Shown: in pieces, positions 44,503 through 51,917 of the stretch
Position numbering within the stretch: position 1 is the stretch's first letter
How the letters are laid out: the number at the start of each line of letters is the position of its first letter
Origin: CALINB01 sp938045325
GTDB taxonomy: Bacteria; Pseudomonadota; Alphaproteobacteria; Rhodospirillales; CALINB01
Direction: 5' to 3'
Length of the DNA: 64,000 bases
Assembly (NCBI GenBank): GCA_038114465.1
Contig: JAYNQW010000010.1
Span: 67,520 to 131,519 of the forward strand
The notes under the pieces: model-generated
Told to the model about the DNA's origin: nothing
Databases searched by the model: none
The model's input: only the letters and a program-made list of their open reading frames with translations
Translations under genes and position numbers: made by a program

Positions 44503-45162
44503 TTACCTGAAGATAAGTTTCTTGAGTTTGGAAATAGCACTGTTCGGACTTGTTAATACTTTAGCATTTGTCAATGATTCGACGTCTTTCAATGCCTGTG
44601 ACATCGAAAATTGCGCCAGCATTAATGTATCATAAGCCGGTAACTTTGCTGCGGCCTGAGCAAGCAAGTCATTGTGTTGTTCAGGGTTGCCGGCAATCAG
44701 TGCTTCTAATGCTCCGGGCACGAAATGTGTTTCAAGTGACATGTTTTTATTCATTGAAACTGCCATTTGCTTAAATTCTTGTGTCATGGACGGAATAGCG
44801 GCTTCAAACGTTACCAACATACCCGTTCCCCCTCCCAACTCAATCGCTTCTTCAAACATCGCCTCATTGGGTTTCAGGACTGGAATCGAAATATTATTAC
44901 GTGCGTTTTCGATCGATTCCGCAAACGCCGAACAGGTATATAAAATCCCATCGACATTTGCCTGGACGGCAAATAAAGCAAGTTGGCTAATTCGGTTCTG
45001 AATTTTATCCGTTTGCGTGCCGGTTTTGGCAATTTCCCGGGTGAGATCTTCAGCCAGTAGACTAGTAATATTCGCTTGGGGCCAATCTTGCGCAAATGCA
45101 AGTTCCACTGGTGAGATAGCGGCGTATGTCGCGTGAATTAATGCAATATTAGGGTTTATCAT
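44503..45162 (-). CDS. Aspartate/glutamate racemase-superfamily protein
   Basis: The 219-residue protein has the Asp/Glu racemase fold with two cysteine positions: one in GILYTCSAFAESIENA is clear. The second half has TLMLAQFSMSQAL where a second catalytic Cys would often be (a Phe-Ser here). With one Cys it may be closer to arylmalonate decarboxylase or maleate isomerase than to a true two-base racemase. It heads the minus-strand trio with the isomerase and lyase. Confidence 0.78.
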   Translation of the reverse strand: MINPNIALIHATYAAISPVELAFAQDWPQANITSLLAEDLTREIAKTGTQTDKIQNRISQLALFAVQANVDGILYTCSAFAESIENARNNISIPVLKPNEAMFEEAIELGGGTGMLVTFEAAIPSMTQEFKQMAVSMNKNMSLETHFVPGALEALIAGNPEQHNDLLAQAAAKLPAYDTLMLAQFSMSQALKDVESLTNAKVLTSPNSAISKLKKLIFR

Positions 45163-45273
45163 AAGTTAGAATTATCAATTTAATTCGTGAAGTCCTAGCG
45201 TAACGGTTTTATTCCGTCTAGCCTATGGCATGAAATTTTTAAACGCCAACCAAAACAATACGTGGAGAGAATT

Positions 45274-45678
45274 ATGGCGAAAAAGCTAATTCGGTCTGAA
45301 AAAGAGTGGAAATCTCAATTGACCGAAGAACAATTTCAGGTGACACGATTGAAAGGAACCGAGCGGGCCTTTACCGGACAATATTGGGACACCAAGACAC
45401 CTGGTGAGTATGTTTGCATATGCTGCAGTCAAGAACTTTTCAAGTCGACGACAAAATTCGATTCCGGAACGGGCTGGCCTAGTTTTTTTAAACCCATTAA
45501 TGATGAAAGCGTCAATACAGAAACAGATTACGCCCACGGTATGATGAGAACCGAAGTTCTCTGCAGTCAATGCGATGCGCACCTTGGTCATGTATTCGAC
45601 GATGGTCCGCAACCGACAGGATTGAGGTACTGTATCAATTCGGCTTCTTTGAAGCTAAAACCGAGGGAAGAAAAATAG
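45274..45678 (+). CDS. msrB: Peptide-methionine (R)-S-oxide reductase
   Basis: From ATG 45274 the protein is 134 residues. It has GEYVCICCSQELF and EVLCSQCDAHLGHVF (four zinc cysteines), FDSGTGWPSFFKPI and the catalytic Cys in GLRYCINSASL. It repairs oxidised methionine in proteins. The longer frame from GTG 45262 adds only four residues across the ribosome site. It is followed at 12 bases by a thioesterase gene. Confidence 0.95.
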   Translation: MAKKLIRSEKEWKSQLTEEQFQVTRLKGTERAFTGQYWDTKTPGEYVCICCSQELFKSTTKFDSGTGWPSFFKPINDESVNTETDYAHGMMRTEVLCSQCDAHLGHVFDDGPQPTGLRYCINSASLKLKPREEK

Positions 45679-45690
45679 GTATTTGCATTT

Positions 45691-46140
45691 ATGACTAATT
45701 CAATGGCAAATGATTCTGAAGCAATCCAAAAAATTAATTCATATCCTTATAAAACTATAGACACGATTCGCTTCCAGGATGTCGATCGGAACAATCATGT
45801 CAATAACATAGCTTTTGCTATTTATGGTGAAACAGGACGAACTAATTTTGTCGATCATTTGTTTGAAGAGTTTGGCGATAAAATCGATTTTGTTGTCGCC
45901 CGTTTAACCGTTGATTATTTAAAGCAGGCCTATTTTCCGGGAAGTGTTGAGGTTGGCACAGCTGTGCAGGTTATTGGCACTAAATCCTGTACGCTCATAC
46001 AAGGTATTTTTTGTAATGGTGAATGTATTGGAACCAGTGAAACAGTATGGGTGTATTTTAACCGCCAAGAAAACCACTCCGAAGTGATTCCAGATGATGT
46101 TCGTGCTCTACTTGAAAAATATAAGCTCAAGACCCCATAA
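45691..46140 (+). CDS. Acyl-CoA thioesterase (4HBT hotdog family)
   Basis: The 149-residue protein shows TIRFQDVDRNNHVNNIAFAIYGETGR, the hotdog active-site segment, and FVVARLTVDYLKQAYFPGSVEVGT. The Asp in FQDVDRNNHVNN is the probable catalytic residue. It hydrolyses acyl-CoA thioesters; the acyl group is unknown. Its last 14 bases overlap the end of the convergent CoA-binding gene. Confidence 0.88.
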   Translation: MTNSMANDSEAIQKINSYPYKTIDTIRFQDVDRNNHVNNIAFAIYGETGRTNFVDHLFEEFGDKIDFVVARLTVDYLKQAYFPGSVEVGTAVQVIGTKSCTLIQGIFCNGECIGTSETVWVYFNRQENHSEVIPDDVRALLEKYKLKTP

Positions 46141-46552
46141 GGCGAGGGTATTCTATTGCCGGACAGCGATCCATTATCACTTGTAAGCCGGCTTTTTCAG
46201 CGCGCTCTGCAGCCTTGAAATCAATGACTTCTAATTGTGTCCAAACCGTTTTCGCGCCAATGCTGATCGCTTCTTCGATGACGGCACCAGCCTCGTTTGA
46301 TCGCCGAAATATATCGACCATATCGATTTTTTCAGGAATGTCGAAAAGAGAAGCAAAAACCGTGAGATCGTGAATGGTGTCGCCTGCGTATTGCGGGTTT
46401 ATCGGAAATACACGGTATCCTTTATCAAGTAAGAACCGCATGACACGGAAGCTTGCCCGTGCCGGTTTCACACTGGCCCCAACGAGGGCAATGGTATGGG
46501 TTGTTTCAAGGATTGTCCGTATAAAAGAATCTGGGTAATTGAGGTCATGCAT
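46127..46552 (-). CDS. CoA-binding protein (YccU family)
   Basis: The 141-residue protein has the Rossmann-type CoA-binding pattern TIALVGASVKPARASFRVMRFLLDKGYRVFPINP and DMVDIFRRSNEAGAVIEEAI. The C-terminal VIMDRCPAIEYPRL is family-typical. Its role is unclear; homologues bind CoA without a known reaction. It overlaps the convergent thioesterase gene by 14 bases. Confidence 0.92.
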   Translation of the reverse strand: MHDLNYPDSFIRTILETTHTIALVGASVKPARASFRVMRFLLDKGYRVFPINPQYAGDTIHDLTVFASLFDIPEKIDMVDIFRRSNEAGAVIEEAISIGAKTVWTQLEVIDFKAAERAEKAGLQVIMDRCPAIEYPRLMGS

Positions 46553-46604
46553 GATCGCAGTCTACATGACACTCTATTGAATCAAAATAAAACTCTAAAT
46601 TTGA

Positions 46605-46856
46605 CTAAACTGCCGGCTCTGAGTCTGAAGGACCTGCCCAGGTATCGGGAATATTATTTTTTCCGCCCCTGATCGTTGGGTAAGGGTACCGGCCAACGCC
46701 ATATTGTTTCAGAAATTTCCAGTAAATCCGGAATGACCAAGGACCCAGTGTGCTGTAGCCCCGCAAAAATATAGAGGCGGTATGTTCCGATAGTGCGGCG
46801 ATGGCTTCTCGCCGTCGTTCTTCCAGTGGGAAGTTATCTAATATAAGTGGTTTCAT
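46605..46856 (-). CDS. Small hypothetical protein, phage-associated by context
   Basis: The 83-residue protein starts at ATG 46856 behind a GGGAG site. It reads LDNFPLEERRREAIAAL and then aromatic-rich LGPWSFRIYWKFLKQYG. No known domain is recognised. It follows the phage-type gene at 46899-47195 on the same strand and is likely co-transcribed with it. Confidence 0.5.
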   Translation of the reverse strand: MKPLILDNFPLEERRREAIAALSEHTASIFLRGYSTLGPWSFRIYWKFLKQYGVGRYPYPTIRGGKNNIPDTWAGPSDSEPAV

Positions 46857-46898
46857 GTCCGGCTCCCTGTTGTAACCGAATTGATCTCATTCTCAGTT

Positions 46899-47195
46899 TT
46901 ATTGGTGCATTGATACGTCCCCAAACTTACTGACGGTGTTCTCAATATTGCCGGCAACTTTTTCCAGAGAAACGTTGCCTTGATCGATTTGTTTAATATT
47001 GAACAGATGCGTTGAAACACAGTTCTCCGGCTGTTGAATGTTAACAAGAATTAGATCCCCGGGCCGGAACATTTCAGCAGCTTCGTCAAAGTAGCCTGCA
47101 GCATTCAGTTCTGATGGGGAATCGGATGTTATAGAATGCCACAGTGTAAATCCGTTGGCATATCCTAATACGCTGAGATCATGGCTTTTGAGCAT
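46899..47195 (-). CDS. Phage-type small protein (YANGFTLWH family)
   Basis: The 98-residue protein contains LSVLGYANGFTLWHSI, AAGYFDEAAEMFRPGDLILVN and a C-terminal region without motifs. I recall this pattern from small proteins beside tail genes in alphaproteobacterial phages and prophages; the function is not known. A perfect 17-base palindrome lies about 100 bases upstream and may control it. Confidence 0.65.
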   Translation of the reverse strand: MLKSHDLSVLGYANGFTLWHSITSDSPSELNAAGYFDEAAEMFRPGDLILVNIQQPENCVSTHLFNIKQIDQGNVSLEKVAGNIENTVSKFGDVSMHQ

Positions 47196-47218
47196 TGATT
47201 ATTCCGCTTCGTCCTCTG

Positions 47219-47254
47219 CTCCGCCGGTCTAAGGAAGCCTTAAGACCGACGGAG
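47219..47254. repeat. Long near-perfect inverted repeat
   Basis: CTCCGCCGGTCTAAGG on the left pairs with CCTTAAGACCGACGGAG on the right around a 3-base loop, with one mismatch and one extra base. No T run follows on either strand, so it is not an ordinary terminator. It sits in the 5' leader of the 46899-47195 gene. Confidence 0.75.
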
Positions 47255-47288
47255 CTGGGGGGAGGTCATCATGGAAACAAAATCAACA

Positions 47289-47305
47289 TAATACAAATTG
47301 TATTA
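47289..47305. promoter_or_regulatory. Palindromic operator candidate, copy 1
   Basis: TAATACAAATTGTATTA is a perfect 8+1+8 palindrome. The same motif with one change lies beside the XRE gene at 47942-47958. It is about 95 bases upstream of the phage-type gene at 46899-47195. Confidence 0.7.
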
Positions 47306-47529
47306 TTTTCAAGATGTGCTAAATCAATTTTTGAATTTAATTGAATATTTTATCCACATACGATTGAGGCATTCAGACACAGGGCTGTCTCAACCAAACG
47401 GATGAAAAATTAAACAGTCTTACTTGCAGATATAGCCAAGCACCGCTGCATTACGGCAACACTATGCTGTTAAAATTATGGCAGCAGTATGGCAGGTAGA
47501 TTGAAATAATTTAATGTTGGAAGGACTGA

Positions 47530-47901
47530 CTATTTGCCAGATTTTTTCCGAGCTTTTTGCCGCCTCTCGGGACCCTTAGGCCGAGTTCCCTTGCGTCGGC
47601 GTCGTCGTTCAGGGCCAACATAAGTTACATTGCCCTGTTCATCGCGGCTGACAATAACGTCACGGAGACTGTCGCGTGATGTAAAGGGGATCATTGTAAG
47701 CTTTGCCGATTGTCCCGTGATCAGCCGGTCCATGCTAACGCCAAAGAGCAGGGACAGCTTAATGATGGTTAGAAGGCTGGGTTCCCGTTCCCCGCGTTCG
47801 TATTTTAATATCGTGTCCGTATTTAAATTGAGGAGCTCCGCTATATCTTTTGCGACAAGGCCTCTATCCTCACGGAGAGACCGCAAACTCCGTCCAAACA
47901 T
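47530..47901 (-). CDS. XRE-family HTH transcriptional regulator
   Basis: From ATG 47901 the protein is about 123 residues. It has a helix-turn-helix (LREDRGLVAKDIAELLNLNTDTILKYERGEREPSLLTIIKL) followed by GVSMDRLITGQ. The tail is extremely basic (GPERRRRRKGTRPKGPERRQK). It resembles a phage-type repressor without a cleavage domain. The longest frame starts at TTG 47949 inside a palindrome, which is unlikely. Matching palindromes on both sides suggest that it regulates itself and both neighbouring transcription units. Confidence 0.85.
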   Translation of the reverse strand: MFGRSLRSLREDRGLVAKDIAELLNLNTDTILKYERGEREPSLLTIIKLSLLFGVSMDRLITGQSAKLTMIPFTSRDSLRDVIVSRDEQGNVTYVGPERRRRRKGTRPKGPERRQKARKKSGK

Positions 47902-47941
47902 CTCCGCCGCTAAAGTATAAATTTTATTGTTAGTGAAACGA

Positions 47942-47958
47942 TAATACAAATTGTCTTA
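47942..47958. promoter_or_regulatory. Palindromic operator candidate, copy 2
   Basis: TAATACAAATTGTCTTA differs from copy 1 at one position and keeps the 8+1+8 symmetry otherwise. It lies in the divergent region between the XRE gene and the tail-fibre gene, where an autoregulatory operator would be expected. Confidence 0.7.
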
Positions 47959-48025
47959 TGGTTTTTCGGAAAAGGAAACTAAACGTGAACATAACAAGAA
48001 TATTGTCAAAAAAAATAGAACAAAC

Positions 48026-48040
48026 GTTCTACGTTCGTTC
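48026..48040 (+). promoter_or_regulatory. Alphaproteobacterial LexA (SOS) box
   Basis: GTTCTACGTTCGTTC fits the alphaproteobacterial LexA operator GTTC-N7-GTTC exactly. It is about 95 bases upstream of the tail-fibre gene and 70 bases from palindrome copy 2. DNA damage could therefore control the phage-type operon. Confidence 0.65.
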
Positions 48041-48077
48041 GTTTTTGTAATTTTATTGCGCGTAATTTTACCCTCAT

Positions 48078-48098
48078 CCCGCTTTGGCGGGTTTTTTT
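48078..48098 (+). terminator. Intrinsic terminator between SOS box and tail-fibre gene
   Basis: The stem CCCGC/GCGGG with TTTG loop is followed by seven T. It lies upstream of the tail-fibre ATG (48133), so it either ends a short upstream transcript or acts as an attenuator. A promoter after it, or read-through, is needed to express the tail fibre. Confidence 0.8.
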
Positions 48099-48132
48099 AT
48101 GCGCACCATTTGTCACGAAAAGAGGTAAGTCC

Positions 48133-50088
48133 ATGACACTATCATCCACGGTCACCAAAAGCTCGTATACGAGCTCGAGCAGTTCGCCGTTTCCGACGGG
48201 ATTTAAGTTTTTACTGAACACAGACGTGAAGGTCATATTCCGCGATGCCCTCGGGGTCGAAACGACCCTGACGGAGGGACGCCACTACACCCTGACGGGC
48301 GCGGGCAACGATGCCGGCGGCACGGTGACGATTACTGATTCTAATTACGAGCCGGATGAGGCCGGAGAAACGCTCACGATCAAACGGGCGGCCCCTGAAA
48401 CCCAAGGTACGGACCTGCCGCTCGGCGGCGCGTTTCCGTCGGCGAGCGTGGAAGAGTCTCTCGACCGTTTGACGATGCTGGTATATCAGCATTCCGAGGA
48501 AATCGCGCGCGGCGTTTTGTTGGCCGAGACGTCATCGGCGGGCCCTATCACATTGCCCGACCCGGCCGCCGATACGCTGGTCGGATGGAATGCCGGTGGT
48601 ACGGACCTCGAGAATAAATCGTCGCCGTCGGACGCGATCAGTTCGTCCACACTGGGTATGATCGCGCAAACGACGGCCGGTACGTTCGTTGCCCGAACGA
48701 TTACGGGTACGGCAAATGAAATTTCGGTCGCGGATGGCGATGGGGTAGCCGGCGAACCGACCTTGTCGTTCCCGGCAACACTTGATTTTTCCGGCAAAAC
48801 AATTACCGACCTCGGCACGGTAGCGACAGCAGATATTGATGGCGGTTCCGTCGATGGGACAATAATCGGTGCCAACACAGCGGCGGCATTAACCTGCACG
48901 ACATTCACGTCGACCGGCATCGACGACAACGCGACATCCGAGCAAATGCAGATCGGCGACAGTGCGGTCAGCATCGCACCGAACACCATGATCGGCAGCG
49001 GCTCCATCGCACCCGACGGCACCCTGCATGTGCACACGGCCAGCGCGGGAACGGTAACGGCAGCAACGAACGCGGATGATTTGGTGGTTGAGAACGATGC
49101 TGGCGGTGGGATTTCAATCCTGACACCGAATAATGTTACCGGTCATATTATGTTTGGTGATCCTGATGATAATGATGTGGGGAGGATTGCTTATTTTCAT
49201 AGCGACAATAGTCTTCGCTTTGATACGAATGCTTCTAGTTCGCTAATTATCGATAGCACTGGTGGGGTTGGTATCGGGGCGGCTGCATCAGGAGCAAAAT
49301 TATATGTCACCGAAAACGCCACCAATCTTGGTGCCATTCGAGGTTATAACACGTCAGCATCATTTACTTCTCACACGCTTCAACTTTATACGGATACCGT
49401 TGCTGGAACAGGTTTTAACTTTGTTCAATGTGCGTCTGATGTCGCTGGCACTGTCGATAACGAATATCTCTTACGCGGTGATGGCAACGCTTTCGCCGAT
49501 GGTTCCTGGTCCGGTTGCGGTGCCGACTATGCGGAATACTTTGAGAGCGCGGACGGCTCTAGACTCGATATCGGCAGAACGGTTGTCTTGGAAGGGAACA
49601 GGGTCCGTTATTCGACACCATTTGATCATCCGAAAGACATCATCGGTGTCGTGCGTCCCAAGGCGATGTCCGGGCGTGGGCCTCTCGTACGTGGTAACTC
49701 GGCCTGGAATATGTGGGCGAAAAAATATCTTACGGACGATTATGGTGCTTACATTATGGAAGATTATTTTGTTTATGAATGGCGTGAGACAGTACCGGAA
49801 CAGGACGACGGTATAAAGCCGGGAGAGGCCATCCACAGTTATGCTGAAGACAATATCCCGAATGGCATTACTGTTCCGCGTGATGCCAAAAAAACACTGA
49901 TGAAACGGCGCAAACTCAATCCGGCGTGGGATCAAAACGCCGTATATATTTCCCGTGAAGATCGGGATGAGTGGGCCTTGATTGGCCTGCTCGGCCAAAT
50001 GCCGATAACAAAGAGCGAAAAACTTGGCCTGAATTGGGTTAAATTAATGGAAATTTCTACAACGGTTGATGAATATCTAGTGAGATAA
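48133..50088 (+). CDS. Phage tail-fibre-like protein with C-terminal peptidase G2-type domain
   Basis: The 651-residue protein starts at ATG 48133 behind AGAGG. The N-terminal 140 residues (SPFPTGFKFLLNTDVKVIF, LTEGRHYTLTGAGNDAGGTVTI, VEESLDRLTMLVYQHSEEI) match the virion-attachment domain of T7-like and many prophage tail fibres. A low-complexity beta region follows. The C-terminus (about 455-651; GCGADYAEYFESADGSRLDIGRT, HPKDIIGVVRPKAMSG) resembles the Peptidase_G2 autoproteolytic chaperone. The first 950 bases are clearly richer in G+C than the middle, suggesting recombination between fibre modules. Confidence 0.85.
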   Translation: MTLSSTVTKSSYTSSSSSPFPTGFKFLLNTDVKVIFRDALGVETTLTEGRHYTLTGAGNDAGGTVTITDSNYEPDEAGETLTIKRAAPETQGTDLPLGGAFPSASVEESLDRLTMLVYQHSEEIARGVLLAETSSAGPITLPDPAADTLVGWNAGGTDLENKSSPSDAISSSTLGMIAQTTAGTFVARTITGTANEISVADGDGVAGEPTLSFPATLDFSGKTITDLGTVATADIDGGSVDGTIIGANTAAALTCTTFTSTGIDDNATSEQMQIGDSAVSIAPNTMIGSGSIAPDGTLHVHTASAGTVTAATNADDLVVENDAGGGISILTPNNVTGHIMFGDPDDNDVGRIAYFHSDNSLRFDTNASSSLIIDSTGGVGIGAAASGAKLYVTENATNLGAIRGYNTSASFTSHTLQLYTDTVAGTGFNFVQCASDVAGTVDNEYLLRGDGNAFADGSWSGCGADYAEYFESADGSRLDIGRTVVLEGNRVRYSTPFDHPKDIIGVVRPKAMSGRGPLVRGNSAWNMWAKKYLTDDYGAYIMEDYFVYEWRETVPEQDDGIKPGEAIHSYAEDNIPNGITVPRDAKKTLMKRRKLNPAWDQNAVYISREDRDEWALIGLLGQMPITKSEKLGLNWVKLMEISTTVDEYLVR

Positions 50089-50117
50089 TAGCATCTGATA
50101 GTATCAATTTATCCTAG

Positions 50118-51008
50118 TTGGATTTCATGGCATTATATGAAGACAAATATCGTCGGGCCGTAGAAGCACTCAGTATTTTTTTGCAAGAACTGGGGGAGCT
50201 CACACCGCCTCCGAAAGAGGTGCCGCCAGAATTACTTGATGAATTTACCATGGGCGGTCAAATACCGATTGCGTACCATTATCTCAACGATAAGCCGTAT
50301 CGGATTAAAGATGACAATGGCGAGATTTCGCTTGAGAAAAGCGACCCCAGGATCATCTTTCTTAAGAGCGATATCGATCATTATCAGGAAATGGTGCGAA
50401 ACAAAGACTCGTTATTTCGTTCAGAGACAGACACTTAGCTTTATGAGGCGTTAAATAAGTATCCTATAAAAGGAAAAACCATCGCCATTATGGGGGCAGC
50501 GTTACCATGGGATAACGCTGTTTGTCTCGAGTACGGCGCCGATCCTATAACGATCGAGTATCAGGCGCGATTTTCCGATGACTCACGTGTAGATTTTTAC
50601 ACGCCGGCTCAATTCGAACGAACGGGCATGATCACGGATTGCGCTTTATCGCTATCAAGTTTTGAACACGACGGATTAGGTCGTTATGGCGATCCGATCG
50701 ACCCGAACGGCGATCTCAAAGCAATGCAGAAGATGAAGGCCATCGTTCGTAAGGATGGTCTAATGTATCTTAGTCTGCCAACAAATACACGTGACGTGGT
50801 CGGGTGGAATGCTAACCGGATTTATGGACCCATACGCTTACCGATGATGCTGGAAGACTGGCATATCGTCGATGTGTTTGGGGCCCCAGGTCAATGCATC
50901 TCAGTGAGCGACGGTAAAATTCTTATCGATCCGGCCGGGTGGCAAGATTATTACGAAAAAAGAAATCTACCGAAGCCAGAAGAGTGGGTTTTCATTCTTC
51001 GGAATTGA
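50118..51008 (+). pseudogene. DUF268 family gene interrupted by an in-frame TAG
   Basis: Two open frames, 50118-50438 and 50490-51008, are in the same phase and are separated only by TAG at 50436-50438. Reading through gives SETDT, stop, LYEALNKYPIKGKTIAIMGAA, and then the DUF268 core FSDDSRVDFYTP, LSSFEHDGLGRYGDPIDPNGDL and NANRIYGPIRLPMML. DUF268 proteins look like sugar- or methyl-transfer enzymes of uncharacterised role. A CAG-to-TAG change would explain the stop. An ATG at 50127 is the likely start, giving about 293 residues with the stop read through. Confidence 0.72.
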
Positions 51009-51041
51009 TTTTTATATTTATTTATAACCATTCAATCAAAG

Positions 51042-51064
51042 CGGCCTTTACGGCCGTTTTTTTT
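51042..51064 (+). terminator. Rho-independent terminator
   Basis: The stem CGGCC/GGCCG with a TTTAC loop is followed by eight T. It ends the tail-fibre/DUF268 transcript just before the possible holin gene. Confidence 0.88.
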
Positions 51065-51101
51065 GTGCCTGTTCCTTGCTGAAATTGGACGGTGTTCATA
51101 A

Positions 51102-51437
51102 ATGACTGAAAATAAACGTTTTAATAACCCCCTAGTGAAGTTACTGGAGGAGGGGGGAATTCCATTTCGCTGGTGGATCATATCAATCACGCAGGTCGTC
51201 GCATTTACGGTTCTATTCGTGAAGGCGTTCGGCACCCTTGAGTCCGTCGATGGCCGGTCGCTGGCGAACCGCAGCAGCATTGAAGAAATCACGGCTATTG
51301 TCTCGGTGCAGCATGCCGTCGATTTGAAATTGGATGCGTTGTTTCAAGCGCAGCGAGACTCGTTGAACCGGCTCGCCGATCGGGTCAATCAGCACCACGA
51401 AAGCCATCAACGGTTTGGCAGCGGTATTTCTCAATAG
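51102..51437 (+). CDS. Possible holin or lysis-accessory protein (one membrane segment)
   Basis: The 111-residue protein has a single N-terminal membrane helix (WWIISITQVVAFTVLFVKAF) and a helical, probably coiled-coil tail (DLKLDALFQAQRDSLNRLADRVNQHH). It lies directly before the endolysin gene, as holins or Rz-like spanins do. No family is recognised; the role is inferred from size, topology and position. Confidence 0.55.
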   Translation: MTENKRFNNPLVKLLEEGGIPFRWWIISITQVVAFTVLFVKAFGTLESVDGRSLANRSSIEEITAIVSVQHAVDLKLDALFQAQRDSLNRLADRVNQHHESHQRFGSGISQ

Positions 51438-51453
51438 ACCTTGGTTTGATGCG

Positions 51454-51771
51454 ATGAAACTAAAAGAAGGTGTGCGGATATATGGGATCAGGTCGGAACT
51501 TGTTTTGGCCCTAATTGTTTGCGAAGACGTTTACAACGAGGTTGGTACGGACCTGGTCGTTACATCCATTATCGATGGCATGCATTCCAGTGGCTCATTG
51601 CATTACACAGGTTCGGCTGTCGATTTACGCATTCGCAATCTGCCGCAAGGGCGTGCCGAAGCCGTGCGGGATGAAATCGCCGAACGTCTCGGCGGTGATT
51701 TTGATGTGGTGCTCGAAGCCGATCATCTTCATCTCGAATTTCAACCGAAAACGGCTTACGAAAGGAGTTAG
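51454..51771 (+). CDS. M15-like peptidase, probable phage endolysin
   Basis: From ATG 51454 the protein is 105 residues. The zinc motifs of the LAS/M15 group are visible: SLHYTGSAVDLRI (His and Asp) and VLEADHLHLEFQ (catalytic Asp/His and zinc His). It should cut peptide bridges in peptidoglycan. It is unusually short, close to the minimal domain. The longer frame from TTG 51415 overlaps the previous gene. Confidence 0.8.
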   Translation: MKLKEGVRIYGIRSELVLALIVCEDVYNEVGTDLVVTSIIDGMHSSGSLHYTGSAVDLRIRNLPQGRAEAVRDEIAERLGGDFDVVLEADHLHLEFQPKTAYERS

Positions 51772-51773
51772 CG

Positions 51774-51917
51774 ATGTGGTCAGAAGTGTTAAAGGCCGCT
51801 GATGAGTATCCAGGCAATAGCGAGCGGGGCAATGAATTTGCAGATGAACATCCAAATTCGGGCGACGGGGAATCTGTGTTTTCCGCCGGCTGTGGCTTCT
51901 TCCAGTGCTTTTTCTGA
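51774..51917 (+). pseudogene. Truncated phage gene start running into the symporter gene
   Basis: ATG 51774 has an excellent ribosome site (AAAGGAG, 51761-51767) 2 bases after the endolysin stop. Only the first five codons (MWSEV) precede 51789, the last base of the symporter gene on the other strand. The remaining 42 codons are antisense to it. The frame looks like a phage gene cut off at the junction with host DNA. Confidence 0.55.

Larger units (their letters stand above)
47196..47529. other. 334-base intergenic region between phage-type gene and XRE repressor
   Basis: It holds the inverted repeat at 47219-47254 and the palindrome at 47289-47305. The rest is AT-rich with no convincing gene. 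A plus-strand GGGGGGAGG site precedes only a six-codon frame (ATG 47271), which is too short to call. Confidence 0.5.

Noticed and set aside
47951..48136. A 61-codon plus-strand frame between the XRE gene and the tail fibre
   Set aside because: It starts at TTG inside the palindrome and runs through the SOS box and the terminator, so it is unlikely to be a gene.
48486..49037. A 183-codon minus-strand frame inside the tail-fibre gene
   Set aside because: It arises from the GC-rich repeats of the fibre; its low-complexity Val/Pro/Ser content is typical of an antisense shadow.
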